Shown: positions 33,768 through 43,282 of the stretch, in pieces
Layout of the letters: each line of letters starts with the position of its first letter
How positions within the stretch are numbered: the first letter of the stretch is position 1
From: SZUA-254 sp031379665
GTDB taxonomy: Bacteria > Bacteroidota > Ignavibacteria > UBA10030 > SZUA-254
NCBI GenBank assembly: GCA_031379665.1
Contig: JANNFI010000139.1
Coordinates: 8,576 to 72,575 of the forward strand
Direction of reading: 5' to 3'
Length of the DNA stretch: 64,000 bases
Translations under genes and position numbers: made by a program
Notes under the pieces: model-generated
What the model was told of the DNA's origin: nothing
Databases searched by the model: none
What the model saw: the letters and a program-made list of their open reading frames with translations, nothing else

Positions 33768-34799
33768 GTGACAGAGTCGCATTTCGCGGCGTTCCCGAAC
33801 CTCTACGAACAGCAACGACGGAACAAGCGGCGCACCGTCGGGGTCATTGTCGTCTTCATCGTCTTCCTCGGCTTTCTTGGTTTCGGGTTCGACCTCTACT
33901 TTCTGGGGAACGATCCCCTCGGTATCGTCGGGGAGCCGTATGGATTTCCGATGGCCTCGGTCGTTGCCCTGGGTGTGGGCGCCGTCTCGGCCGCGTGGGG
34001 GTTGAGCGGTGGGGCTAAGGCGGTGCTGGCATCCGCGCGGGCCTACCCGGTCCCTGCCGACGACGCGCGGTACCAGGTCCTCAACAACGTCGTGGACGAG
34101 ATGACGATCGCTGCCGGAATCCCCAGGCCGGCGGTCTACATCGTCCCGGACGCCGACCCCAACGCGTTCGCGACCGGGAGCGACCCGGCGCACAGCGCCA
34201 TCGCGGTGACGGAGGGGCTCCTCGACACCCTCAGTCGTGACGAACTGCAGGGTGTGGTGGCCCACGAGCTCGGTCACATCAAAAACTACGACATCAGGCT
34301 GACCACAGTGGTCGCCGTCCTCGTCGGCGCTGCGTTTCTGCTCTCCGACTGGGGGAGGACGGGGATGCGGTTCGGGATGATAGGGAAAGCGCGGAGCAGA
34401 TCGGGGTCGAAGAGCAGCGGTCCGGGGGGTGTCATCGGTCTGGTGGTCATGGTCTTCTGGTTCGCGACACTGCTCCTCGCACCGCTCATCAGCCAACTGC
34501 TGGCGATGTCGATCTCGAGGCAGCGGGAATACCTCGCGGATGCATCAGGCGCGGAACTCACGAGAAACCCGCTCGGCCTCGCGTCCGCGCTGACGAAACT
34601 CCAGGACGCGTCGGCGCCTACGACCTCGATGAGGAAGGGATCCGCCCACCTCTGCATCGTCGATCCCCTGGGGAAGAGGATGAACTTGCGGGAGGGGGCG
34701 CTCGCGGAGATCTTCGGCACGCACCCGCCCCTCGAAAAAAGGATTACGATCCTGAAGGCGATGGCATATTCGAACAATCCGTCCGACGCCGGGCGTTGA
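33768..34799 (+). CDS. htpX: M48-family membrane metalloprotease (HtpX-like)
   Basis: 343 residues starting at GTG 33768, right after lemA. Two N-terminal membrane helices (about 22-45 and 62-80) precede the zinc site AHELGH (HELGH at 166-170). Two more membrane helices follow, and the third zinc ligand is in SRQREYLADASGAEL. The C-terminal THPPLEKRI segment is typical of M48B proteases. HtpX-type enzymes degrade misfolded membrane proteins on the cytoplasmic side. The family-typical pairing with lemA supports a joint quality-control role. Confidence 0.92.
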   Translation: MTESHFAAFPNLYEQQRRNKRRTVGVIVVFIVFLGFLGFGFDLYFLGNDPLGIVGEPYGFPMASVVALGVGAVSAAWGLSGGAKAVLASARAYPVPADDARYQVLNNVVDEMTIAAGIPRPAVYIVPDADPNAFATGSDPAHSAIAVTEGLLDTLSRDELQGVVAHELGHIKNYDIRLTTVVAVLVGAAFLLSDWGRTGMRFGMIGKARSRSGSKSSGPGGVIGLVVMVFWFATLLLAPLISQLLAMSISRQREYLADASGAELTRNPLGLASALTKLQDASAPTTSMRKGSAHLCIVDPLGKRMNLREGALAEIFGTHPPLEKRITILKAMAYSNNPSDAGR

Positions 34800-34856
34800 A
34801 GCCCCTGATGCCGCCGGAAGCCCAGGCTTGGCGCGGACCGCCCGTCGGGAATTCCG

Positions 34857-34863
34857 TATATTG
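34857..34863 (+). promoter_or_regulatory. Likely -7 element upstream of queF
   Basis: TATATTG, the same box seen at many promoters in this window, 50 bases before the chosen ATG. No TTTG lies at 19-21 bases upstream, so support is partial. Confidence 0.4.
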
Positions 34864-34913
34864 ATTCAACGCACTGATTGAACTCACCGATTCATCCGAC
34901 CGCAGGATTGACC

Positions 34914-35363
34914 ATGACCTCCACAAGAAAGAAAACGTCGCGACGGCTCTCGGGGCTGGACCGCAGGTACGATACTGAACCCGTCTCGTCCGTTGACGCG
35001 GCCGTGCTCGAGACGTTCCCCTATGAAAACCCCGGCGAGCGGGAGGTGATCAGGATAGACACGAACGAATTCACCGCCGTGTGCCCCTATTCCGGCCTCC
35101 CTGACTTCGGCACGATCAGGATCGAATACATTCCCGGGCGAAGCATCGTCGAGCTCCGGTCGTTGAAATATTACCTCTTTTCGTACCGGAACGTTGGAGT
35201 CTACCAGGAGCACGTCGTCAACCGGATCCTCCGCGACCTGACGCAGTGCTGCAAACCGAAGTGGATGAAGGTTGAGGTGGACTACAACATCAGGGGCGGG
35301 GTGCACACGACGGTCTCCGGCGAACGGGGGAAGAAGCCCGGGAAGGGGAGTGACGTCCGTTGA
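34914..35363 (+). CDS. queF: NADPH-dependent preQ0 reductase QueF (type I)
   Basis: 149 residues from the ATG at 34914 (an in-frame ATG at 34878 would add 12 residues; the CAGGA upstream of 34914 favours the shorter form). QueF reduces the nitrile of 7-cyano-7-deazaguanine to preQ1 in queuosine synthesis. The thioimide-forming Cys is in TAVCPYSGLPDFG, and the QueF motif reads ELRSLKYYLFSYRNVG, with YQEHVVNRIL following. The single-domain length marks type I (YkvM-like). A basic N-terminal tail (STRKKTSRRLSG) and a Lys-rich C-terminus flank the fold. No other queuosine genes are present and I see no preQ1 riboswitch upstream. Confidence 0.94.
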   Translation: MTSTRKKTSRRLSGLDRRYDTEPVSSVDAAVLETFPYENPGEREVIRIDTNEFTAVCPYSGLPDFGTIRIEYIPGRSIVELRSLKYYLFSYRNVGVYQEHVVNRILRDLTQCCKPKWMKVEVDYNIRGGVHTTVSGERGKKPGKGSDVR

Positions 35364-35737
35364 AGGACGCGAAATTTTTTCTCGTCGCGGCGGCGCTCCT
35401 CGGATGCGTCAGCGTGGCACTCGGCGCGTTTGGCGCACATGCCCTGAAAGAGAAGTTCGGCCCCGAGCAGCTGGCGAGGTTTGAGACCGCGGTCCGGTAC
35501 CAGTTCTACCACGTGTTCGCTCTCCTGGGCGTGTCGCTGCTTGCGAGGGCCTGGCCGGAGCTCAATTTCGCACCGGCGGGTTGGGCCTTCCTTGCGGGCG
35601 TAGTCGTCTTCTCTGGAACACTCTATCTCATCGACCTGACGGGAGTCAGGATGTTCGGGGCGATCACGCCAATCGGTGGAGTGTTGCTCCTTGCAGGCTG
35701 GGCGCTCCTGGCGTGGGAGGCAGGGAAGATACCCTAA
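35360..35737 (+). CDS. DUF423 (TMEM256/YgdD-like) membrane protein
   Basis: 125 residues with four membrane helices. The family motif LGAFGAHALKEKF is near residue 20, followed by FETAVRYQFYHVFALL and a C-terminal GAITPIGGVLLLAGWALL. DUF423 proteins are small inner-membrane proteins of unknown role. The start is a TTG that overlaps the queF stop by 4 bases, giving tight coupling. Its 3' end overlaps the convergent rnr gene by 4 bases. Confidence 0.88.
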   Translation: MKDAKFFLVAAALLGCVSVALGAFGAHALKEKFGPEQLARFETAVRYQFYHVFALLGVSLLARAWPELNFAPAGWAFLAGVVVFSGTLYLIDLTGVRMFGAITPIGGVLLLAGWALLAWEAGKIP

Positions 35738-38232
35738 CGCCGCCGTCTCCTGCGGCGTCGGCCGGCAGGTGAGCCGGTCCCCTGGTCGCCGGGCTTGCTT
35801 CCGGTGTCCTCTCCGCCGCGGTCCTTCCTCGGTTCGAGGTCTGGGGCGCCTTCTCCACGGCTTTTCTTCTTCTGCTGTCCCGGCCGATCGCCGGGGCGGT
35901 CCTGTTGTTGTTCCTTGCCCTTCGCCGGATTTCCGCCCACCACCGGAGTACCGCGTCCGTCACCGCCGCGTCCGCCACGACCACGTCCGCGTCCTGCGGG
36001 TTCACGCTGGCCTTCCTGGCCGCTCCGGCCGCCGCCTGCGTTCCCCCGACCACGTTCGCCGCGTTTCTCGTTCCCCTCGACGTCGACGATCATGAAGTCC
36101 ATTTCCCGTTCTTCGGGATCGACCCGCACGACCTTCACCGTAACCTTGTCCCCGAGGCGGTAGACCTGGTTGGTCCGTTTGCCGACGAGCCGGTAATGCT
36201 TTTCGTCGAAGATGTAATAATCGTCCTTCAGGTCGCGGAGCCGGATCAAGCCCTCGACGAGGAGGTCGTTGATCTCGACGAAGAGGCCGAAGTTTGTGAC
36301 GCCCGAAATGAGCGCGTGGAAGACGTCTCCGACGTGTCGTTTCATGTATTCGACCTGCATCACCTTGATCGACGCGCGCTCCGCGTCGGTCGCGATTTTT
36401 TCCCGCGCGGAAGAGTGGCGGCAGATGTCGTTCAGGTTCGCAGCCCAGTGCGAGACCCTCGCCTTGGCGCCGCGGGTTTCGTATTCGTGGAGCAAGCGGT
36501 GGACGATCAGGTCGGGATACCGGCGGATCGGCGAGGTGAAGTGCGTATAGTACTTGAACCCGAGGCCGAAGTGACCGATGTTTTCATCGGAATAGACCGC
36601 CTTGGCCATCGACCTGATCGCGATCTGGTTGATGACGTTTTCCTCCTCCTTTCCGTGCACCGACTCGAGGAGTTTCTGGAACGCGGCCGAGGTGACGCCG
36701 GTCTTGGCGTTGAACGAGTACCCGAGATGCTGGACGAAGGTCCCGAAATCCCTCAGCTTCGCCGGATCGGGGTGGTCGTGAATGCGGTAGACGAACGGAC
36801 GGGCCTCGGTGCCCTTCCTGATCCGGCCGATGTGCGCCGCGACCACCTGGTTCGCCTGGAGCATGAACTCCTCGATGAGGCGGTGGGAGGCGAGGCGTTC
36901 CTTCTTGACGATTTGCGAGGGGAGGCCGCTGTCGTCGAAGCGGAACGCGACCTCGGGGACGTCGAAATCGATGCTGCCGTTGCGGCTGCGGGCCGCGAGC
37001 AGGATGAGGCTGATCCGGTGGAGTTCGAGCAGTTCCTTCGCGCAGGGACCCTTCCGGTCGTCGATGATCTTTTGTGCGTCCTCATAACTGAACCCTTCGC
37101 GGCAATGAATGACGCTCTTGCGGATGGTGTAATCTTCCAGTTCGCCGTCGCGCGAGAAAATGAGCATCGTGCTGTACGACAGGCGGTCAACCTCGGGCAT
37201 CAGGCTGCAGAGGTCGGCCGAAAGTTTCTCCGGGAGCATCGGGATGACCGTTCCCGGCAGGTAGACGCTGGTCCCGCGTTCCATCGCCTCGGCGTCGAGA
37301 GCCGAACCCTCGGTCACGTAGTGCGAGACGTCGGCGATGTGTACCCCGATCTCGAGGCGGCCGTCCTTCAACTCGCGAATGGAGAGTGCGTCGTCGTGGT
37401 CCTTCGCGTCGGCCGGATCGATGGTGAAGGCCACCACGTCCCTGAGGTCGAGACGCGAAGAGATCTCCCCGGGTGGGATGTCCTCCTCGATCCTGGCGAC
37501 CTCCTGGAGGACGCCGGCGGGGAACGCCTCGGGCAGCTGGAATTCCTCCCTGATGCCTTTCATCTCGACGTGGACTTCACCGGCCTTCCCGAGGACTGTG
37601 ACGATCTCCCCCTCAGGATTGAGTTGTTCCGATTCCCACGAGAGAACCCTCGCGGCGACCTTCTCGCCGGGACGGGCGCCCGCGGTCTTGCCCGACGGAA
37701 TGTAAATGTCCCTCCCGATCCGGGAGGAATCGGGGATCACGAAGAAGAAATTCTTCCCCTTCTCGAAAGTTCCGATGATGCTCCGCTTCCTGCGCACAAC
37801 GACTTCCACGACCTCGCCTTCCGCGAGAGTGTCGGCTTCCGGGTCGGCGTCGGCGGGCCGGGCGAACACGCTCACCGAGACGGTGTCGCCGTCGATCGCC
37901 GTACCCCTGAATTTTTGGGTGATGAGGATTTTTTCCACCCGTCCCGGTCCCGTCGTTTCCACGATCCCCTGGCCCTGCTTGATGGCCTTGAAGAGACCGG
38001 TTACCCGGTTTGAGAGCGGCGCGACGCCGCGGCCGTAAAGGCTGCCCTTGTCGCGGTGGACCTCGCCGGAGTCGTGCAGTTCGTTGAGAAGGGTCCTCAA
38101 CGAAGTGACTTCCTCGTCGGTTTCGAGGGAGAGCCGGCGGGCGATGACCAGCGTCTTGAATGTCTCGCTGGGGTGTTTCGCGAAGAATGTGAGAAGCCGC
38201 TCACGGAGTGATTCTGGGGTCTGGGAGGTCAT
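35734..38232 (-). CDS. rnr: Ribonuclease R
   Basis: 832 residues. RNase R is a 3'-5' exoribonuclease that degrades structured RNA. The order is: an N-terminal winged-helix segment (about 1-60), cold-shock-like RNA-binding domains, the RNB catalytic domain with FTIDPADAKDHDDALSI near residue 270 (the Asp cluster that binds metals), GHFGLGFKYYTHFTSPIRRYPDLIVHRLL (split) and an S1 domain (VGDVFHALISGVTNFGLFVEI). The ~110-residue C-terminal tail is extremely rich in Arg, Gly and Pro with RGRGRGGRGG-like runs, ending in seven Arg; it probably adds RNA affinity. It lies 5 bases after tamB. Confidence 0.95.
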   Translation of the reverse strand: MTSQTPESLRERLLTFFAKHPSETFKTLVIARRLSLETDEEVTSLRTLLNELHDSGEVHRDKGSLYGRGVAPLSNRVTGLFKAIKQGQGIVETTGPGRVEKILITQKFRGTAIDGDTVSVSVFARPADADPEADTLAEGEVVEVVVRRKRSIIGTFEKGKNFFFVIPDSSRIGRDIYIPSGKTAGARPGEKVAARVLSWESEQLNPEGEIVTVLGKAGEVHVEMKGIREEFQLPEAFPAGVLQEVARIEEDIPPGEISSRLDLRDVVAFTIDPADAKDHDDALSIRELKDGRLEIGVHIADVSHYVTEGSALDAEAMERGTSVYLPGTVIPMLPEKLSADLCSLMPEVDRLSYSTMLIFSRDGELEDYTIRKSVIHCREGFSYEDAQKIIDDRKGPCAKELLELHRISLILLAARSRNGSIDFDVPEVAFRFDDSGLPSQIVKKERLASHRLIEEFMLQANQVVAAHIGRIRKGTEARPFVYRIHDHPDPAKLRDFGTFVQHLGYSFNAKTGVTSAAFQKLLESVHGKEEENVINQIAIRSMAKAVYSDENIGHFGLGFKYYTHFTSPIRRYPDLIVHRLLHEYETRGAKARVSHWAANLNDICRHSSAREKIATDAERASIKVMQVEYMKRHVGDVFHALISGVTNFGLFVEINDLLVEGLIRLRDLKDDYYIFDEKHYRLVGKRTNQVYRLGDKVTVKVVRVDPEEREMDFMIVDVEGNEKRGERGRGNAGGGRSGQEGQREPAGRGRGRGGRGGDGRGTPVVGGNPAKGKEQQQDRPGDRPGQQKKKSRGEGAPDLEPRKDRGGEDTGSKPGDQGTGSPAGRRRRRRRR

Positions 38233-38237
38233 TGTGA

Positions 38238-41200
38238 TTAGAATGAAAATCGATAATAAATCCGTCCTTCGACGGTGTTTTTAGACTCCTCCGAGTTGGT
38301 CTCCATACGCTGTTCGATCTCGAAGAAGAGGTTCCGGATGGATGTGGCGTCGAACAGGTCGCCGAGGCTCGCCTTGTAGCTCACGCTCGTGCGACTGGCG
38401 TCGCTGAGGATCTTTCCACCGATCCGCAGGTACCCTTCGAGCGCGCTCGCCGAAACCTGGACGTTGGTGCCGGGCGACGCGCCGCCTTCGTAGGTGACTT
38501 CCACGCTCCGTACGAAGGGGAGTTCCCTCCTGACGTAGTCGTCGAGGACCCTCGTCAGGAGGCTCGAGGTGAGGATCGATCCGACCATCGCCCCGGTTCC
38601 GGGGGAGACGTCCCCGGCGATCGATGAGCGGTCGCTGGACTTGAGCTCCTCGGAAAACTTGCCGGTCAGGATGAACGAGATGGCGTCGGATTGGGTCTCG
38701 GCGGGCGTGGAACTGCCTGAGATGTCCACGAACGAGCCCCCGCCCGAGGCTTCCTCGCGCAGGGTCATCTTCAGGACCGGCTCGAGCCGGCGTCCGGTGA
38801 TCTCGAGCAACACCTGGACCCGGCGCGTCGCTGGCTCCTCCTCGCCGCTCTGCTCATTGTAGGTCACATGGGACGCCTCGTAGATCGCCTTCACGTCCAG
38901 TTCCGGATTGTCCCAGGGGCCGACGAATCTCAGCCTGCCGGTCGCGTCGAAACGCTGGAAGAATTTGTAGTACGACGGCACTCCGATCTCGACGGTGCCG
39001 TAGATCCGCGGCTCACCGGTTTCGTTGACTGCGGTGACGCGGCCGTCGAGCTCAGCGTAGAGGATTTCATCGGACTGTTGGGTGAAAATGAATTTCACCG
39101 CGGGGGCGCCGCGGGTCTCGACGATCAGGTTGTAGCGGAGCTGGTCGATGAATGCAAGCCGTTCGCTCCTGCCCGGCTTCCCGGCCTCGGCCCGACCGGA
39201 ATCCACCTGTCCGAAGAACGGGCTGAGGAAGTCCTTCTCGGGAACATACCCCGCGGAGGTGTCGTTCACGACGACGTAGTTCAGCCGGCGGAACCCGAGC
39301 GTCGACTGCTGTCGCGACATCGGCGGGAATGTGATGAAGGCGTCGGTGACGAAGAGGTGGCCGGTGAGGTAGGGCCTGGAAAGATTTCCGCTCAGGTTCA
39401 GCCCGTCGCCGTCGGACCGGATGAAGAGCGGGCCGTACATCTCCGGCAGGGCGCGCCGCGATTCCTCTCCGAGCACCAGCAGTCCCCCGCGGCCGGTGAT
39501 GTCGAAGCTGTCCAGCCTGAACCGCTCCGTGGTGATGGTGCCGCTGAGCTGCATCGTTCCCGCCGGACGCGCCGTCGGGACGTTTTCGAGCGTGAATCCG
39601 TTGAGCACGAGCCGGGATCCCTTGGCCTCGATCGAGCCGTTCATGATGTACGGCAGGTTGTTCGGCACGAAGAGGAAGTTGACCCCGCTGAATAGCATGC
39701 TGCCCGAGTAGGCCGGGTTGCGCGGGGAGCCGCCGATGATGAGGTCGCTGTTGAGCCTTCCGGTCAGGTTCTGCAGTTCGGCGATGAGAGGGTCGAAAAT
39801 GCTGATGTCGAAATTCTCCGCGTGGATCCTGATGTCCTGTTCGAGGTCGGGGAACCGTTCGCCGGCGCCGGCGAACCAAAAAAAGGCGGGCAACCACCCG
39901 GTGAGCGTCAGGACGGCGTCCGTCGAGGCCCTGGTCATTTTGTTCTGGACGTGGATCGTCAGGAGGCGGTCGGCGTATGAAATGTTAGATCCGACGTACC
40001 CGAGGCGGGTTTTCCGCAGTACGAAATTTTCGCTCGAAGCCTCGACGGAGAACGTCGGAGCCTCCGGGGTTCCGCCGATCCTGACGTCGGCCTGCGCCGT
40101 GCCCCTGAACCCGTTGTCGGGCCTCCGCAGTTCCGGGTAGGGCAGGAGCAGATTCAGGACCGAGAGGTCGAACCCCCTGATGCCGAAGGACGCGTCGAGG
40201 CTGCCGTGTTTCCCGAGAAGGCCCCGCGCAGAGAGTTCCTCGTCGCCGCGCCTGAAGACCGCTCGCATGATTCTGAGGCCCTCGGCGCTGAGCCTGAACT
40301 GGACGTCCTGGTCGTTCGCCCAACCGTAATCACCCGCCCTCGCCGTGAGCGTATCGAGGTCGAAGACGAACATCCGGGGTTGGATGGACATCTGACCGCT
40401 CAACCCGAGGAAGAGCACCGAGTCGATCATTCCGGACGCGGCGATCCTTCCCTTCGCGTTTGCATACCGCAGCCCGAGCCGTGCCTGATCGACTGAAACG
40501 CCCTCGACGATGGCGACACGGACCCCGACGTTGATCTCCGCGCCGAGGTTTTCCAGCACCGCGGTCTCCCCGAGGTTCGCGACCGTGATGTCGACCGTCG
40601 CATCCTTCAGCAGCCAGCCGTGGTCGATCGTCCCGACGTAGAATTCCTCCAGCACACCCTTCATGTCGACGGTCAGGCCTCGCTCGTTGCTCGAAAAATT
40701 CCCCGAGACGCTGCCATGGACGTTGAAGGGCGTGAGGCTGAGGAACTCACCGACCGGGAGGAGGTTCTTGACCTCCACCCGATAGGAAAAATCCATGTCG
40801 TGACCTGCAGGATCGTGGCGCGGGGCCAGCCGCAAAGTGCCGCTTCGCCGTGGCAAGGGTGTCGGCGTCGCGGCCGTGTCCGTACCCCTGACGTGGCTCC
40901 CCACCGCCTCGATGAGCCCGGCGAACCGGTCCCGGGCCGTCTCCGTCAGCAGATCGAGCTCGAACGCCCCGTCGAGTTCCACCGCCGCGAGGGACGAATT
41001 CAGCCGGAGGAGCTTGTGGCGGGGATCGCCCTGGTCGAGGATGAACGAAAGCGAATCGGCCTCCATCGCGTGGTCTCTGAATCGCGAGGGGAGGATCACG
41101 AGCGCAGCCGTGACGTCGAGATCGTCGATCGAGGAGCCTGCGAACGAAACCCTGCCCCGGGCGGTGATGTCGCTCCGGTAGAGTGTGTCGTCGAGGAGCG

Positions 41201-42815
41201 TCGAGAGGTCGAGGGATGTGACCGAAAAATCGGCGTCGTGTACCGAAATCGTGTCTCCGGCCAGCCTCGCGGAGAACGAGGCGTCCGCCCTGGTCCGCCC
41301 GGATGATCCGTGGCCCTCGGCTTCGATCATCCCCATGCTCATCGTCCCGTTGGCCTCGAGCGAACCGAACTGGAAGCCCCGAAACCTGGACGAATCCAGG
41401 ATGACGAAGAAATTGGTTTTCATCAGTTCGGGGTTGAAATCCTCACCCTGGATTTCCATCCTTCCGTTGAGCAGCGTCCCGGGAAATTCCTCGCCAAAGA
41501 TGAGCGCGGGATTGAAGTCCGCCACCTCGTAGGAGGCGCTGTACGCGGGTGGCGTCGTGTTCAGGTGGAACGTGTTGCGTCCCGTCAACCGTCCGAAGGC
41601 GCCGCGGAGGTCGAGGTCGGTCGTGAAGTCGACCGGGAGCCCGACGAAATGTCCCTTCAAGGCGATCGGCAGGTCCGGGGAGAGGATGTCGTCGGGTATC
41701 TCCCTTATAAACACGTCCACGTCCCTCAGCGTCACGCGGCTCGGTTCGATCCATACATCGAGGTAGAGTTCTTCGGGTGTGTGCAGCCGGCTGACCCGGC
41801 CGCGGACTTCGACGCTGCTTTGCGGCGTCACGACTTCAAGGTTCGAGACCCTCAGGTCACTGAAGGGGCCCTCAGCCGCACAGCGGACCTCCGCCGATCC
41901 GGCGCCCCGGGGGATCCACGTCAGGAACGTGCTCAATTCCCCGTAGTCGACGTTCCGGGCGTCGAGCCGGAGGGAAACGGAATCGTCACGGAGGCCTTCG
42001 AGCGGCGGCAGGCCCTCCAGGAGCGAGCGGTCGATCGATGCATCCAGTTCCAGGTAACTCTTTTCCGACTGGATGATGAGGTCGTCAACCGTGGTGAGCG
42101 AGGGTCCGATGGTGATCGTGGCGCCCAGCTGCTGGAGTTCGAAATCGGGCTGGAGGGAGGACCATTTCAATTTGCGGATGTCGAGACCGGCATTCGGACC
42201 GTTCAGCGAAAACGCCCCGTCGAACCAGATGCCGTCCACGGTGAACCGGTGCGATGCGGGGTAGGAGAGGGGGACCGGCGCTCCGGGGAGGCCGTCGACG
42301 AGCTGGGAATCCTCAACGCTGAACGAACCATCGCTGATCTGGATGTCTGCGAGACGCAGCTCCCAGTCGAATCCCCCTGCTGAGGTATCGGTGGAGGGGT
42401 GGACAAGGGTCGCAACGTTCCACCCGCCGTCAGCGGATTTCACGAGCGAGAGTCGGGGTGATTCGATGATGAGGCTGCTGATGTCGATCACGTTCCTGAG
42501 GAATCCGATCGGCTCGTACAGGCAGATGATTCGTGCGATGGAGACCACTTCACGTTCCCCCTGGTCGATCGTGACGGAATCCATCGTGAATCCGCCGATC
42601 ATATTTCCCTCGATCCGCCCGATATGGAGCGTCCCGTTCAGGCTCTTCGAGAGCGTCGAGACGAGGTAGGTGCGGAGCATGTCGCGTACGTACGGTGTCT
42701 GGGTGAGGAGTCCGGCAACGACGAGGAAGATCAGGACCGTGGTGACGATGTAGGCGACGATCTTGAAGACGCGCAACAGCGCGTGGAGGATGCGGTCCGA
42801 GGCGCTCAGGGGCAT
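38238..42815 (-). CDS. tamB: TamB-like translocation and assembly module protein
   Basis: 1,525 residues. A single N-terminal membrane helix (VAYIVTTVLIFLVVAGLLT, about 18-36) is followed by a very long periplasmic region of repeated short beta strands. The region starts with the AsmA/TamB-type 'LNGTLHIGRIEGNMIGGFTMDSV' pattern, truncated here. The C-terminal DUF490/TamB domain holds the QSDAISFILTGKF segment and SLLTRVLDDYVRRELPF, and the chain ends in aromatic YRFSF. TamB-like proteins bridge inner and outer membranes and carry lipids or help outer-membrane protein assembly. No TamA is adjacent. The start overlaps rfaE2 by 10 bases, tying it to heptose synthesis genes. Confidence 0.88.
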   Translation of the reverse strand: MPLSASDRILHALLRVFKIVAYIVTTVLIFLVVAGLLTQTPYVRDMLRTYLVSTLSKSLNGTLHIGRIEGNMIGGFTMDSVTIDQGEREVVSIARIICLYEPIGFLRNVIDISSLIIESPRLSLVKSADGGWNVATLVHPSTDTSAGGFDWELRLADIQISDGSFSVEDSQLVDGLPGAPVPLSYPASHRFTVDGIWFDGAFSLNGPNAGLDIRKLKWSSLQPDFELQQLGATITIGPSLTTVDDLIIQSEKSYLELDASIDRSLLEGLPPLEGLRDDSVSLRLDARNVDYGELSTFLTWIPRGAGSAEVRCAAEGPFSDLRVSNLEVVTPQSSVEVRGRVSRLHTPEELYLDVWIEPSRVTLRDVDVFIREIPDDILSPDLPIALKGHFVGLPVDFTTDLDLRGAFGRLTGRNTFHLNTTPPAYSASYEVADFNPALIFGEEFPGTLLNGRMEIQGEDFNPELMKTNFFVILDSSRFRGFQFGSLEANGTMSMGMIEAEGHGSSGRTRADASFSARLAGDTISVHDADFSVTSLDLSTLLDDTLYRSDITARGRVSFAGSSIDDLDVTAALVILPSRFRDHAMEADSLSFILDQGDPRHKLLRLNSSLAAVELDGAFELDLLTETARDRFAGLIEAVGSHVRGTDTAATPTPLPRRSGTLRLAPRHDPAGHDMDFSYRVEVKNLLPVGEFLSLTPFNVHGSVSGNFSSNERGLTVDMKGVLEEFYVGTIDHGWLLKDATVDITVANLGETAVLENLGAEINVGVRVAIVEGVSVDQARLGLRYANAKGRIAASGMIDSVLFLGLSGQMSIQPRMFVFDLDTLTARAGDYGWANDQDVQFRLSAEGLRIMRAVFRRGDEELSARGLLGKHGSLDASFGIRGFDLSVLNLLLPYPELRRPDNGFRGTAQADVRIGGTPEAPTFSVEASSENFVLRKTRLGYVGSNISYADRLLTIHVQNKMTRASTDAVLTLTGWLPAFFWFAGAGERFPDLEQDIRIHAENFDISIFDPLIAELQNLTGRLNSDLIIGGSPRNPAYSGSMLFSGVNFLFVPNNLPYIMNGSIEAKGSRLVLNGFTLENVPTARPAGTMQLSGTITTERFRLDSFDITGRGGLLVLGEESRRALPEMYGPLFIRSDGDGLNLSGNLSRPYLTGHLFVTDAFITFPPMSRQQSTLGFRRLNYVVVNDTSAGYVPEKDFLSPFFGQVDSGRAEAGKPGRSERLAFIDQLRYNLIVETRGAPAVKFIFTQQSDEILYAELDGRVTAVNETGEPRIYGTVEIGVPSYYKFFQRFDATGRLRFVGPWDNPELDVKAIYEASHVTYNEQSGEEEPATRRVQVLLEITGRRLEPVLKMTLREEASGGGSFVDISGSSTPAETQSDAISFILTGKFSEELKSSDRSSIAGDVSPGTGAMVGSILTSSLLTRVLDDYVRRELPFVRSVEVTYEGGASPGTNVQVSASALEGYLRIGGKILSDASRTSVSYKASLGDLFDATSIRNLFFEIEQRMETNSEESKNTVEGRIYYRFSF

Positions 42816-43282
42816 CGTTCCAGTATCCGCTCAATGATCCCTGTGGTTGAGCGGTCGGGCACATAGTCGATGGTCGCCACCCGTCCGCCGGCTTTCTCGA
42901 CGATATCCCGGCCGACGATGTCCTGGATCTTCCAGTCGGCCCCCTTGACCAGAACGTCGGGCACCAGTGCCTCGATGGTCCGGTGGGGCGTGTCCTCGGT
43001 GAAGACGCACACGAAGTCGACGCAATCGAGGTGGGAGAGCACGAACGCGCGGTCGTCTCCGGCGACGATCGGTCGGCGTTCGCCCTTGATCCGTTTCACG
43101 GAGTCGTCGGAGTTCATCCCCACGATGAGGACGTCGCCGAGCTGTTTCGCTTTCGTCAGGTACTCAACGTGGCCGCGATGGAGGATGTCGAAGACCCCGT
43201 TGGTGAAGACGACGGATTTGCCGGCCGAGCGGTAGGTCGACCGAATCGCGGAGAGCTCCAGGAGGGGGACGACGCGGCCCAT
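42806..43282 (-). CDS. rfaE2: D-glycero-beta-D-manno-heptose 1-phosphate adenylyltransferase
   Basis: 158 residues, the cytidylyltransferase-like half of HldE as a separate protein. It makes ADP-heptose from heptose 1-phosphate for the LPS inner core. The nucleotidyltransferase signature is FTNGVFDILHRGHVEYL (GxFDxxHxGH), with KRIKGERRPI and the C-terminal STTGIIERI. The start overlaps the kinase gene rfaE1 by 1 base. The two together replace the fused HldE of enteric bacteria. Two GT9 heptosyltransferase-like genes at 53984-56212 could use its product. Confidence 0.95.
   Translation of the reverse strand: MGRVVPLLELSAIRSTYRSAGKSVVFTNGVFDILHRGHVEYLTKAKQLGDVLIVGMNSDDSVKRIKGERRPIVAGDDRAFVLSHLDCVDFVCVFTEDTPHRTIEALVPDVLVKGADWKIQDIVGRDIVEKAGGRVATIDYVPDRSTTGIIERILERCP

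Noticed and set aside
34800..34913. preQ1 riboswitch upstream of queF
   Set aside because: The region is short and I cannot find a preQ1 aptamer-like pseudoknot; only a TATATTG box is clear.
35905..38013. 702-codon plus-strand open frame
   Set aside because: It is exactly antisense to rnr; composition (many D, V, R) is typical of shadow frames in GC-rich genes and no domain is recognisable.
41310..42383. 357-codon plus-strand open frame
   Set aside because: Antisense to tamB and rich in R/E/D/V as expected for a shadow frame.
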